The notes beneath the pieces were generated by a model. The model made no database searches. It was not told the DNA's origin and saw only the letters and a list, made by a program, of their open reading frames with translations. 28,648 nucleotides of DNA, taken from assembly GCA_963715055.1 (NCBI GenBank), contig CAVQRB010000015.1, positions 1 through 28,648 on the forward strand, in the 5' to 3' direction. Source of the stretch: CAVQRB01 sp963715055 (GTDB taxonomy: Bacteria > Pseudomonadota > Alphaproteobacteria > Rhodobacterales > Rhodobacteraceae). How positions within the stretch are numbered: the first letter of the stretch is position 1; each line of letters begins with the position of its first letter. Below, in pieces: positions 13,424-21,506 of the stretch. The position numbers and the translations under genes were made by a program.

Positions 13424-14412
13424 GCCTGTGCCCGCCTTGTGCGGGCGGAGGTGCCGAACCGGCTGCGGTAGGCCCGCGCGAAGCTCGCCTGCGAGGAAAA
13501 GCCTGTGGCAAGCGCCACGTCGAGCAGCGGTATCGCGGTCTCGCAGACCAGGCGGTCGGCTTCGCTCAGTCGCAGTGTCAGGTAATGCGCTTGCGGCGTC
13601 GTCTCGAGCCTCGCACGGAACTGCATCTGCAACGCGCGCAGGCCCAACCCGAGACGCCGGGCGATGACGGTGATCGGCAGGGGATCATCGAGGCTCGCCT
13701 CCATCACCGCATGGGCACGTGCGGTCGCCGGAGAGTGACGCGCCCGCAGGTTCTGGCGGTTCTGCGGGCGTGCGGCCGTGGCGGCGGCATCATAGATCAG
13801 AATGCCCGCGATCCGGTCCGACAGGGCGGCACCATGCCACCGGGCGATCAGATGCAGCATCATCTCGATGGCGGGCGCCGCGCCGCCACTGGTCAGCCGC
13901 GCGCCGCTGTCCACAAAGCGGGCGTTCTCGACCGAAATCGCCGGGAATTCCATGGCGAAGCGGTCGAGGTCCTCCCAATGGATGGTTGCCCGATGACCAT
14001 CGAGCAGGCCCGCCCGCGCCATGATCCAGGGTCCGCCATCGATGCCTGCCACCACGCGCGCGGACCGGCCGAGGCGCCGCAGGCTGGCGAGCAGCGCGGG
14101 GGTAGCCTGGGCGTCGAGGTCGAAGCCTGCCACCACAAGCAACATATCGCAATCGCCGACCTGCTGAACCGGTGCGGCGGGGACGCGCAGGCCGCTGGTC
14201 AACATCACGTCACGCGCATCCGGTGTGACGAAGTGCCATTCGAAAAGCCTGCGTCCGGCCTGCCGGTTCGCCGCCCGCATCGGATCGACGGCGGCGGCGA
14301 AGGAAAGCGTATTGGTGTCTTGCATCACCAACACGGCGGCACGGGTGATTTCTGCGGATTTTGTCAATTTTGTTTCGCTTTGTGAAAAGTCATAAGGTGC
14401 GTTCTGCGCCAT
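13417..14412 (-). CDS. cdhR: GlxA/CdhR-type AraC regulator of carnitine genes
   Basis: 331 residues: a DJ-1/PfpI (class I amidotransferase-like) sensor domain at about 25-190 (SFAAAVDPMRAANRQAGRRL, CDMLLVVAGFDLDA, VAGIDGGPWIMARAG) followed by a double helix-turn-helix AraC domain (about 225-325, with SEADRLVCETAIPLLDVALA and FSSQASFARAYRSRFG). This plan matches CdhR, the activator of carnitine catabolism in Pseudomonas, and the gene is divergent from the carnitine operon. Only 29 bases separate the two starts. The operon promoter must therefore lie partly inside the 5' end of this frame, and the true start may be further in. The effector is probably carnitine or 3-dehydrocarnitine (inferred). 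Confidence 0.8.
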   Translation of the reverse strand: MAQNAPYDFSQSETKLTKSAEITRAAVLVMQDTNTLSFAAAVDPMRAANRQAGRRLFEWHFVTPDARDVMLTSGLRVPAAPVQQVGDCDMLLVVAGFDLDAQATPALLASLRRLGRSARVVAGIDGGPWIMARAGLLDGHRATIHWEDLDRFAMEFPAISVENARFVDSGARLTSGGAAPAIEMMLHLIARWHGAALSDRIAGILIYDAAATAARPQNRQNLRARHSPATARAHAVMEASLDDPLPITVIARRLGLGLRALQMQFRARLETTPQAHYLTLRLSEADRLVCETAIPLLDVALATGFSSQASFARAYRSRFGTSARTRRAQAQ

Positions 14413-14441
14413 CGTGAGGCGAGTTTCAAGGGAGAGAGACG

Positions 14442-15356
14442 ATGCCGCTCAGCATGAACAAGGAAGTTTTCATCACCTGCGCCGTCACAGGCTCGGGCGG
14501 CACGCAGGACCGCAGCCCGCATGTGCCGCGATCGCCCAAGCAGATCGCCGAAAGCGCCATCGCTGCCGCCAAGGCCGGTGCCGCCATCGTGCATTGTCAT
14601 GTGCGCGATCCCGATACCGGCAAGCCGAGCCGCGATCTGGCCTATTACCGCGAGGTGACCGAGCGGATCCGTGAGGCGGAGGTCGATGTGGTGCTGAACC
14701 TGACCGCAGGTATGGGCGGCGACATGATCTTCGGCGATACCGAAAACCCGCTGCCGCTCAACCCCAAGGGCACCGACATGGTGGGCGCGACCGAGCGCGT
14801 GGCGCATGTGGCGGATTGCCTGCCGGAGATCTGCACGCTCGATTGCGGCACGATGAACTTCGCCGAAGCCGACTACGTGATGACCAACACGCCGGGCATG
14901 CTCACCGCGATGGGGCGCATGATGACCGAGCTTGGTGTGAAGCCCGAGATTGAGGCCTTCGACACCGGGCATCTTTGGTATGCCAAGCAGCTTGTGGCCG
15001 ACGGTGTGCTGGAGAGCCCGGCCCTTGTGCAGCTTTGCATGGGCGTTCCCTGGGGCGCGCCGGATGATCTCAACACCTTCATGGCGATGGTGAACAACGT
15101 GCCGCAGGACTGGACCTTTTCCGCCTTTGCGCTGGGACGCAACCAGATGGCCTATGTGGCAGCCGCCGTTCTGGCAGGCGGCAACGTCCGCGTGGGGCTC
15201 GAGGACAATCTCTGGCTCGAGAAGGGTGTGCTTGCGGAAAACTGGCAGCTTGTCGAACGTGCGGGCACGATCATCGAGAACATGGGCGCGCGGGTCATCG
15301 GTGCGGCCCAAGTGCGCGAGAAACTGGGCCTCGTCAAACGCGCGCCCAAGGCATGA
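14442..15356 (+). CDS. cdhC: BKACE-family 3-dehydrocarnitine cleavage enzyme
   Basis: 304 residues of the beta-keto acid cleavage enzyme family (DUF849). The enzyme condenses 3-dehydrocarnitine with acetyl-CoA to give betainyl-CoA and acetoacetate. Seen: metal ligands His51 and His53 in IVHCHVRDP, the conserved TAGMGGD loop with the CTLDCGTMNF strand, and the late LEDN acidic residue. The assignment to carnitine, rather than another beta-keto acid, rests on the genes that follow, above all carnitine dehydrogenase. GGGAGAGAGA precedes the ATG at 14442; a second ATG at 14454 is possible. It is the first gene of the operon, and its stop overlaps the next start (ATGA). Confidence 0.88.
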   Translation: MPLSMNKEVFITCAVTGSGGTQDRSPHVPRSPKQIAESAIAAAKAGAAIVHCHVRDPDTGKPSRDLAYYREVTERIREAEVDVVLNLTAGMGGDMIFGDTENPLPLNPKGTDMVGATERVAHVADCLPEICTLDCGTMNFAEADYVMTNTPGMLTAMGRMMTELGVKPEIEAFDTGHLWYAKQLVADGVLESPALVQLCMGVPWGAPDDLNTFMAMVNNVPQDWTFSAFALGRNQMAYVAAAVLAGGNVRVGLEDNLWLEKGVLAENWQLVERAGTIIENMGARVIGAAQVREKLGLVKRAPKA

Positions 15357-15853
15357 ACTCAAACTTTGCCCGGCGAGGCTTCGCGCTTCTGGCCTTGGTG
15401 CTTCTGAGCGCCTGCGCGCAGCCCGCGCCAAAGGGGTTCCGCGATCTCTCGGTGCCGATGGGTGCCACGACGCGCTTCGATCCGGTGCGGTTTTCGGGCA
15501 GCTGGCTGATTATTGCCAGCTTTACCCCGCCGGTCAACGCGCCGCTGGAAGTCAGTCTTTCGCCGCAGGCCGGGACCATCGCCGTGGCGAGCGACGCGGC
15601 ACCGCAGGTGGCGGGCCTCTACCGCGAAGGCGCGCCGGGTGAATTGCTGCCTGTCAGCGGCGTGTCGGAGCCGCTGGTGGTCATGTGGGTCGACGAGGAT
15701 TTCGGCACCGCCGCAGTGGGCACGCCCTCGGGCAGCTTCGGCGCGGTGCTGAACCGGACGTCGGAGATTCGCGACGACCGTGCCATGGCGGCGCGGGACG
15801 TATTCGATTTTTACGGCTGGGATGTCAGCCGGTTGAGGAGCACGGGATCATGA
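15353..15853 (+). CDS. Lipocalin-like lipoprotein in carnitine operon
   Basis: 166 residues with a lipoprotein signal: Arg-rich start, hydrophobic ALLALVLL and lipobox LLSAC with Cys21 as the lipid-modified residue. The mature chain shows a lipocalin-like opening (RFDPVRFSGSWLIIASFTPP, with the G-x-W typical of the first strand) and alternating strands thereafter, ending in FYGWDVSRL. It should be anchored facing the periplasm. The gene overlaps both neighbours by 4 bases, so it is co-translated with two core carnitine enzymes. A role in holding or passing carnitine or a related ligand is a guess from context. A GYD- or Blc-like membrane role is the main alternative. Confidence 0.75.
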   Translation: MNSNFARRGFALLALVLLSACAQPAPKGFRDLSVPMGATTRFDPVRFSGSWLIIASFTPPVNAPLEVSLSPQAGTIAVASDAAPQVAGLYREGAPGELLPVSGVSEPLVVMWVDEDFGTAAVGTPSGSFGAVLNRTSEIRDDRAMAARDVFDFYGWDVSRLRSTGS

Positions 15854-17322
15854 GCAGAACGGCGGCAATCATCGGTGGCGGCGTCATTGGCGGGGGGTGG
15901 GCCGCGCGCTTCCTGCTCAATGGGTGGGACGTGCAGATCTTCGACCCGGACCCGCAGGCCGAACGCAAGATCGGCGAAGTGCTGGCCAATGCGCGGCGCG
16001 CGCTGCCGGGGCTGACCGATGTCGCCTTGCCCGCCGAGGGCCGCCTGAGCTTTCACGCCTCGATCGGCGAGGCGGTGAAGGGTGCGGAATGGATCCAGGA
16101 AAGCGTGCCGGAACGGCTCGACATCAAGCACAAGACCTTCGCCGAGGTGCAGGCCAATTGCGATAAGGGCGCGGTCGTCGGTTCCTCCACCTCGGGCTTC
16201 AAGCCGTCAGAATTGCAGGAAGGTGCTGCGCACCCCGCGCAGATCATGGTCTGCCATCCTTTCAACCCCGTCTACCTGCTGCCGCTGGTCGAAGTGGTGA
16301 CCACGCCGGAAAACGCGCAAACGGTCGCGGCCGCCAAGGACACGCTCAGCGGGCTCGGCATGTATCCGCTGCACATCCGCAAGGAAATCGACGCCCATGT
16401 GGCGGACCGTTTTCTGGAAGCGGTCTGGCGCGAGGCGCTCTGGCTCGTCAAGGACGGCATCGCCACCACCGAGGAGATCGACAACGCCATCCGCTACGGC
16501 TTCGGCATCCGCTGGGCGCAGATGGGGCTTTTCGAGACCTACCGCGTGGCGGGCGGCGAGGCCGGCATGAAGCATTTCATGGCGCAGTTCGGCCCCTGCC
16601 TGCAATGGCCCTGGACCCGGCTCACCGACGTGCCGGAGTTCACCGACGAGTTGGTCGACCTGATCGCCGGGCAGTCGGATGCGCAATCGGGCGCCTATTC
16701 GATCCGCGAGCTGGAGCGCATCCGCGACAGCAACCTCGTGGCGATGATGCGCGCGCTCAAGACGCAGGACTGGGGGGCCGGCGCGCTGATGAACGCGCAG
16801 GACCGCAAGCTGCGCAGCGGCACCGTTCTGGCAGCGCGGGCGGCCGATGTCGCGGACCCGGGCCAGCCGGTGCTGACCGTGCACCGGTCGGTGCCGCTCG
16901 ACTGGACCGATTACAACGGCCACATGAATGAGGCCAAGTACCTTCAGGCCTTCGGCGACGCCACCGACCGCTTCATGGAGCTGATCGGCTGCGATGCGGC
17001 CTACATCGCGACGGGGGGGAGCTATTTCACTGCCGAGACGCATATCCGCCATATCGACGAGGCCCACGCGGGCGCGGTGATCGCGGTCAGGACACGGGTA
17101 CTGGCGGGAGGCGGCAAGAAGATGCACCTCTGGCACGAGATGTATGAGGGTGAGCGGCTGCTCGCCACGGGCGAGCATTTCCTGCTTCACGTGAGCCTCG
17201 AGACCCGCCGCCCGTCAGATGCCAGCCCCGAGATCGATGCCGCCCTGCAACGATTTGCCAGCGCACAGGCCGAACTGCCGAAACCCGAAGGTGCGGGCCG
17301 CTGGGTCGGCGCGCCGCGATGA
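15850..17322 (+). CDS. lcdH: L-carnitine 3-dehydrogenase fused to betainyl-CoA thioesterase
   Basis: 490 residues, two enzymes in one chain. Residues 1 to about 310 are a 3-hydroxyacyl-CoA-dehydrogenase-like fold. They have the NAD motif GGGVIGGGW (9-17), the SSTSGFKPSEL loop and the catalytic HPFNP (His136), and carry out L-carnitine + NAD to 3-dehydrocarnitine. From about 338 to 455 is a hotdog thioesterase domain (LDWTDYNGHMNEAKYL, Asp354-Asn360), homologous in role to CdhB, which releases glycine betaine from betainyl-CoA. In Pseudomonas these are separate proteins; the fusion is the form known from several alphaproteobacteria. Start and stop overlap the neighbouring genes as ATGA. Cytoplasmic. 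Confidence 0.9.
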   Translation: MSRTAAIIGGGVIGGGWAARFLLNGWDVQIFDPDPQAERKIGEVLANARRALPGLTDVALPAEGRLSFHASIGEAVKGAEWIQESVPERLDIKHKTFAEVQANCDKGAVVGSSTSGFKPSELQEGAAHPAQIMVCHPFNPVYLLPLVEVVTTPENAQTVAAAKDTLSGLGMYPLHIRKEIDAHVADRFLEAVWREALWLVKDGIATTEEIDNAIRYGFGIRWAQMGLFETYRVAGGEAGMKHFMAQFGPCLQWPWTRLTDVPEFTDELVDLIAGQSDAQSGAYSIRELERIRDSNLVAMMRALKTQDWGAGALMNAQDRKLRSGTVLAARAADVADPGQPVLTVHRSVPLDWTDYNGHMNEAKYLQAFGDATDRFMELIGCDAAYIATGGSYFTAETHIRHIDEAHAGAVIAVRTRVLAGGGKKMHLWHEMYEGERLLATGEHFLLHVSLETRRPSDASPEIDAALQRFASAQAELPKPEGAGRWVGAPR

Positions 17323-18074
17323 AGCGCGTATTGATCACCGCCGGGGCCTCGGGCATCGGCCGAGCCATGGGAGAGGGGTTCTCCGCAGCAGGCTACGAGG
17401 TCTGGGTCACGGACGTGGATGCGGCCGCACTCGCCGAATGCCCCCCCAAATGGATCAAGCGCGAAGGTGACGTCACCGACGAAACCATGATCGCGGCGAC
17501 CCTGGATGAGATCGCCTGGGCAGGGGGGCTCGACGTACTCTGCGCCAATGCCGGTGTCGCGGGGCCCACTGCACTGGTGGAGGATGTGGCGCTCGAGGAT
17601 TGGCGGCGCTGCGTGTCGGTCAACCTCGAAGGCGCCTTTCTCGCCGCGAAACACGCGACGCCCTTGATGAAACGGGCCAAAAGCGGCGCGATGATCCTGA
17701 CCTCCTCCACCGCCGGGCTTTACGGCTATCCCAACCGCGCGCCCTATGCATCGGCGAAATGGGCGGTCATCGGCTTGATGAAGACGCTCGCCATGGAACT
17801 TGGACCCTTTGGCATCCGCGCCAATGCGATCTGTCCGGGCTCGGTCGAGGGGCCGCGCATGGAAGGGGTGCTCGCCCGCGAGGCCTCGGCCAAGGGCATG
17901 ACCCGTGACCAGGTCTACGAAGGCTATGCCAAGGGCACTTCCATGCGCAGTTTCGTCGAAGCGCGGGATGTCGCCAATATGGCGGTCTTTCTCGGGTCTG
18001 AGGCGGCGCGCATGGTCTCGGGACAGGTTATCGCCGTCGACGGGCATACCGAAAATCCCGATCCCAAGCTCTGA
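17319..18074 (+). CDS. Short-chain dehydrogenase/reductase in carnitine operon
   Basis: 251 residues, classical SDR. The cofactor motif is TAGASGIGRA near the N-terminus. Asp39 after the second strand (TDVDA) suggests NAD over NADP. The NAG motif (CANAGVAG) is followed by catalytic Ser-Tyr-Lys (ILTSSTAGLYG, then YASAKWA) and the PGSVEGPRM loop. It overlaps the carnitine dehydrogenase gene by ATGA, so a linked role is likely. Candidates are oxidation of D-carnitine or another 3-hydroxy acid to the shared keto intermediate, or reduction of acetoacetate to 3-hydroxybutyrate. The sequence does not decide between these. Confidence 0.85.
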   Translation: MKRVLITAGASGIGRAMGEGFSAAGYEVWVTDVDAAALAECPPKWIKREGDVTDETMIAATLDEIAWAGGLDVLCANAGVAGPTALVEDVALEDWRRCVSVNLEGAFLAAKHATPLMKRAKSGAMILTSSTAGLYGYPNRAPYASAKWAVIGLMKTLAMELGPFGIRANAICPGSVEGPRMEGVLAREASAKGMTRDQVYEGYAKGTSMRSFVEARDVANMAVFLGSEAARMVSGQVIAVDGHTENPDPKL

Positions 18075-18114
18075 GCGCACTGGCGGATCGTCGCGAATTG
18101 CGCAAGGTGAGGGC

Positions 18115-19032
18115 ATGACCGCTTTCGTTCCCGACCTCTGGGTGCTGGCCGCCTTTGCCGCCGCCGTTTTCCAGACCCTGCGCTTCATGCTGCAGAAAGT
18201 CCTCGCAACCGCCGTCTTGTCCCCGGCGGGGGCGACCTTCGCGCGGTTTTTCTACTCGGCCCCGGTCATCCTCGGACTGCTGCTCGGCTACCTGGCGCTG
18301 ACGCAGGCGGAACCGCCAGCGATGACCGCGCGCTTCTGGGCCTACGGGCTTACCGGCGGGGCGGCACAGGTCATCGCCACCATCTGCGTGGTGACGCTGT
18401 TCAAATCGCGCAGCTTCGCCGTCGGCGTGACCCTGATGAAGACCGAAGTCATCCTCTCCGTCCTCATCGGATTCATCCTGCTTGGCGAAGCGGTCACGGT
18501 GCCCGCGCTGCTCGCCATCGCTCTGGGCCTCGCGGGAGTTCTTTTGTTGTCGAAACCACCGCAGATCGCTGGCTGGGGCTGGCGGGCCATGTGGAACCCT
18601 GGCGTGGCGCTCGGGTTGGGGGCAGGCATTCTTTTTGCGATTTCCGCGGTCTGCTACCGCGGCGCCTCGCTCGAGATCGCCTCGGAGGATCCTTTCCTGC
18701 GGGCCGGCGTCACGCTTTCTGCGGTCACGGCGTCGCAAATGCTGGGGATGGCGCTCTGGCTCGCCTGGCGTGATCCGCCTCAGATCGGTGCCGTCTGGCG
18801 GGCCCGCCGCGTTGCCGCCTGGATCGGGGTGATGTCCATGGCGGGATCATTCTGCTGGTTTCTCGCCTTCACGCTTCAGACCGCCGCCTACGTCAAGGCC
18901 GTGGGGCAGGTCGAGCTTGTCCTGAGCCTGCTGGCATCGCTCTTTTTCTTTGGGGAAAGGAGCACGCTGCGCGAACTGACGGGCATTGGCGTACTCTGCG
19001 TCTCGATCCTGCTTCTGCTGCTGGTGGTGTGA
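18115..19032 (+). CDS. DMT-superfamily (EamA) transporter
   Basis: 305 residues with about ten hydrophobic helices in two EamA repeats: LWVLAAFAAAVFQTLRFMLQ opens the first, NPGVALGLGAGILFAISAVC the second. AAGGTGAGGGC before the ATG at 18115 fixes the start; the frame is open further upstream but that part overlaps the SDR gene. It belongs to the inner-membrane drug/metabolite transporters, whose members move amino acids, purines and other small solutes in either direction. It follows the carnitine genes by 40 bases on the same strand, so it may take part in uptake or export of an operon-related compound, although typical carnitine uptake uses ABC or BCCT systems. Confidence 0.82.
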   Translation: MTAFVPDLWVLAAFAAAVFQTLRFMLQKVLATAVLSPAGATFARFFYSAPVILGLLLGYLALTQAEPPAMTARFWAYGLTGGAAQVIATICVVTLFKSRSFAVGVTLMKTEVILSVLIGFILLGEAVTVPALLAIALGLAGVLLLSKPPQIAGWGWRAMWNPGVALGLGAGILFAISAVCYRGASLEIASEDPFLRAGVTLSAVTASQMLGMALWLAWRDPPQIGAVWRARRVAAWIGVMSMAGSFCWFLAFTLQTAAYVKAVGQVELVLSLLASLFFFGERSTLRELTGIGVLCVSILLLLLVV

Positions 19033-19038
19033 GCCGGT

Positions 19039-19746
19039 TCACTCGGTCATCGGGTGCCCGCGCAAGCGCAGGAACAGGCTTTCCTCATCGTCATTCCTGA
19101 AGAACGGCACGCTTTCGGGCGCGGATTTGTCGGCGACACGCGCCTCGATCTCCGCCAGCACGACCTCGGTGATGAAGGGCATGTCGAAGCGGCGTGCCTC
19201 CCTCAAGGGAACCCATTGCAGGTGGGACAATTCGTCGGAGGCCGCCGTGAAATCATCGGGGTCATTCGCCAGGGCTTCGGCATCGAGCAGGAAGAACCTC
19301 GCGTCGAACCGGCGCGGTCGCCCAGGCGGTGTCAGCGCACGGAACACGAACTGCAGGGCCGCGGCATCGGGCAGGTGGCCGGTCGCGGCAAAGCTCTGCC
19401 AATCGCCCGGAACCGCGTCGGTCCAGCGGCCTTGCGCCCCGAGAATGAGACCGGTTTCCTCCCACAGCTCGCGAATGGCGGCGACGCTCAACGCATGGGC
19501 AAGGTTTTCGCCGGCATCCTCCGCAAGCCTGCCTGCGCATCCGGACGGCAGTGGCCGCAGCAGGGGGATGCGCGCGTCAAGTGCATCGACGGCTCCGCCG
19601 GGAAAGACGAATTTGTTGGGCATGAAAGCCGCCTTTGCGCCGCGCTGCCCCATCAGGATGCGTGGTGCATCATGCCGGTCGCGCAGGACGATGACGGTGG
19701 CGGCGTCGCGTATCGCGGTCTTGTCCGTGGCGACCGGTTCGGTCAT
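19039..19746 (-). CDS. Nudix hydrolase (NUDT7/19-like insertion type)
   Basis: 235 residues. The Nudix signature is split: FPGGAVDA (Gly50/Gly51) is separated by about 40 residues from the REL-x-EE-x-G part (IRELWEETGLIL, residues 91-102). That long insertion is characteristic of the NUDT7/NUDT19 acyl-CoA pyrophosphatase-like group. These enzymes cut nucleoside diphosphates linked to another moiety, with Mg bound by the Glu residues. A CoA-type substrate is likely by family. It lies 36 bases after the DUF983 gene on the same strand, probably an operon, and converges on the DMT gene with a 6-base gap. Confidence 0.85.
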   Translation of the reverse strand: MTEPVATDKTAIRDAATVIVLRDRHDAPRILMGQRGAKAAFMPNKFVFPGGAVDALDARIPLLRPLPSGCAGRLAEDAGENLAHALSVAAIRELWEETGLILGAQGRWTDAVPGDWQSFAATGHLPDAAALQFVFRALTPPGRPRRFDARFFLLDAEALANDPDDFTAASDELSHLQWVPLREARRFDMPFITEVVLAEIEARVADKSAPESVPFFRNDDEESLFLRLRGHPMTE

Positions 19747-19782
19747 GTCAGCCCCTTGCTTTGTCGAGGCACCATCGCGTCG

Positions 19783-20211
19783 TCATGCGGCAGGGCCGAA
19801 ACCACCCATCCCGCGTGCCCATTGGTAGCCGACGATGGCTCCTTTCAGCCTGGGTAGAAGGTAGAGTGAGAGCGCGACGCAGCCAACCGCAAAAATCGTG
19901 AAAAGGGTCAAGGGTTCCGGCCGCCATGTCACGAAGCTGATATGCAGCAGCGGTGCCATCAGGTGACCCACAAGGAGGATCGTGAGATAGGCGGGGCCAT
20001 CGTCGGCCTTGTGATGATGCAACTCCTCGCGGCAGACCGGGCATGAGTCATTGACCTTCAGATAGGACTTCATCATCGGGCCGCTGCCGCAGTTCGGACA
20101 TTTCCGCCGCCAACCACGCAGGAGCGAGCGCTTGGTTTCACGCGCGATCGGGTCCGGAAGGCTACTTTCGGGCGTCCGCGTCAACACATCATCCTCCGGG
20201 AGGTCTTTCAT
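19783..20211 (-). CDS. DUF983 zinc-ribbon membrane protein
   Basis: 142 residues. A cytoplasmic N-terminal part carries two CxxC knuckles (KCPNCGSG and SCPVCREELHHHKADDGPAY), followed by two membrane helices (about 73-92 and 100-121) and a short tail. This is the DUF983 plan, found widely in alphaproteobacteria. The function is not established, and links to membrane assembly or oxidase biogenesis are only suggestions. It precedes the Nudix gene in an apparent two-gene operon and is divergent from the EF-hand gene, with about 180 bases between them for both promoters. Confidence 0.87.
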   Translation of the reverse strand: MKDLPEDDVLTRTPESSLPDPIARETKRSLLRGWRRKCPNCGSGPMMKSYLKVNDSCPVCREELHHHKADDGPAYLTILLVGHLMAPLLHISFVTWRPEPLTLFTIFAVGCVALSLYLLPRLKGAIVGYQWARGMGGFGPAA

Positions 20212-20393
20212 GGCGCATCGCCCCTTGTTCTTCTCCTTGAAGCGGGAGAGCCTCTTAAATGCGCTCTTCGCCCACGGATGGGAAGGCGACGCTCTGCCCC
20301 TGCGGCGGGATGTCGCGAAAAAAATTCGTCAAGTGCCGACGGAAACCGCAGACTGCCCCGTTTGATGGATATCGGTGTCACAAGGACGGCGCC

Positions 20394-20855
20394 ATGTATC
20401 AAAAATGGAGTAACACAGTGAAACAGACCGTTTTCATACCTTTCATCGCTTCCCTGGCTTTCGTGATCGCCGTCGGGTCGGCAACCGCGCAGGATGCGAA
20501 TAAACGCGCACCCTTCGATTTTGAAGAGCTCGATGCCAACGCGGATGGACAATTGACACCAGAGGAGATGGCTGGGGCCAAGGCCATGCGGTTTGACCGC
20601 GCTGACGCTGACGGTGACGGCTTTCTCACCCTGGCCGAACTGGAAGCGCAGGCAGCTGAACAGGCCAAGCGCCGTGCCGAGCGCATGATGACGCGCATGG
20701 ATGCCAACAAGGACGGTAAGGTCTCGCAAGAGGAAATCGAAGGCGCGCGCGAGGGCGGTCGGTTCTTCCACCGTGCCGATACGGATGGCGATGGAGCCGT
20801 GAGCAAGGCCGAATTCGAAGCCGCAGCGGCCTCGATGCGCAAGCATCGTTCCTGA
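20394..20855 (+). CDS. Periplasmic EF-hand calcium-binding protein
   Basis: 153 residues from the ATG at 20394 (AAGGA upstream); a GTG at 20418 with GGAGTAACACA before it is nearly as good and gives a more typical signal peptide (VKQTVFIPFIASLAFVIAVG then SATAQ). The mature protein has four EF-hand loops: DANADGQLTPEE, DADGDGFLTLAE, DANKDGKVSQEE and DTDGDGAVSKAE. All keep acidic residues at loop positions 1, 3, 5 and 12, so all may bind Ca. It is exported, soluble and calmodulin-like in layout. It precedes the ECF sigma, membrane protein and CnrX-like genes on the same strand, which suggests a cation-responsive envelope role. Partner unknown. Confidence 0.88.
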   Translation: MYQKWSNTVKQTVFIPFIASLAFVIAVGSATAQDANKRAPFDFEELDANADGQLTPEEMAGAKAMRFDRADADGDGFLTLAELEAQAAEQAKRRAERMMTRMDANKDGKVSQEEIEGAREGGRFFHRADTDGDGAVSKAEFEAAAASMRKHRS

Positions 20856-20921
20856 TCCCGTGTCGTGATCCTCGGGCATTGCCGTTTGATCGCGGCAGTG
20901 CCCTGCGCTACCAGAACCGGG

Positions 20922-21506
20922 ATGACGATGTCGTTCGATGCCCAGATCAAACTCCCGGATGACGCCTTGCTGTTGCGCTATGCCGCGGGCGATGCCGAAG
21001 CCGCGAGCGCCTTGACGCGCCGGTTGCTGCCGCGCGTCTTCGGCCATGCAAGGCATATGCTCGGGGATGCCGCAGAGGCAGAGGATGTGGCGCAGGAGGC
21101 GATGATGCGGCTCTGGCGGATTGCACCGGACTGGCGTCAGGGCGACGCGCAGGTGCGCACATGGCTTTACCGGGTTACGGCCAATCTGTGCACGGACCGT
21201 CTGCGCAGGCGGCGCGGTGTCAGGCTCGACGAGATCGCCGAACCGGAAGATCCGACGCCCAGTGCTGCCGACAGGATGCAGTCGCAGGCACGGGGCGATG
21301 CGTTGCAGGCCGCGCTTGCACAGCTTCCCGAACGACAGCGGCAGGCGGTCGTGCTACGCCATATCGAGGGGCTGTCGAACCCCGAGATCGCCGAGATAAT
21401 GGACATTGGTCCCAGGGCGGTCGAAAGCCTGACTGCGCGGGGCAAACAGGCGCTGTCCGCCCTTCTGGCGGGGCGCAAGGCGGAATTGGGGTATGAAGAT
21501 GACTGA
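20922..21506 (+). CDS. ECF-family RNA polymerase sigma factor
   Basis: 194 residues. Region 2 shows ASALTRRLLPRVFGHARHML, then EAEDVAQEAMMRLWRIAPDW and the -10-recognising RTWLYRVTANLCTDRLRRRR. Region 4 (LPERQRQAVVLRHIEGLSNP, then EIAEIMDIGPRAVESLTARG) holds the -35-binding helix-turn-helix. Regions 1.1 and 3 are absent, as in all ECF sigmas. Two ATGs (20922 and 20928) are possible; neither has a strong ribosome site. The next gene overlaps by 14 bases, and with the CnrX-like gene after it the set resembles the CnrH-CnrY-CnrX module. The sigma is therefore probably held inactive at the membrane. Targets may include the EF-hand gene. Confidence 0.9.
   Translation: MTMSFDAQIKLPDDALLLRYAAGDAEAASALTRRLLPRVFGHARHMLGDAAEAEDVAQEAMMRLWRIAPDWRQGDAQVRTWLYRVTANLCTDRLRRRRGVRLDEIAEPEDPTPSAADRMQSQARGDALQAALAQLPERQRQAVVLRHIEGLSNPEIAEIMDIGPRAVESLTARGKQALSALLAGRKAELGYEDD

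Noticed and set aside
13270..14385. + strand open frame of 371 codons opposite cdhR
   Set aside because: Shadow of the regulator gene; no recognisable domain.
14364..15431. Leftward open frame of 355 codons opposite the dehydrocarnitine cleavage gene
   Set aside because: His/Arg/Gly-rich composition without motifs; the + strand carries the clear BKACE protein.
16207..18188. Two long leftward frames opposite the carnitine dehydrogenase and SDR genes
   Set aside because: Antisense shadows with biased composition; the sense products have full catalytic motifs and overlapping operon starts.
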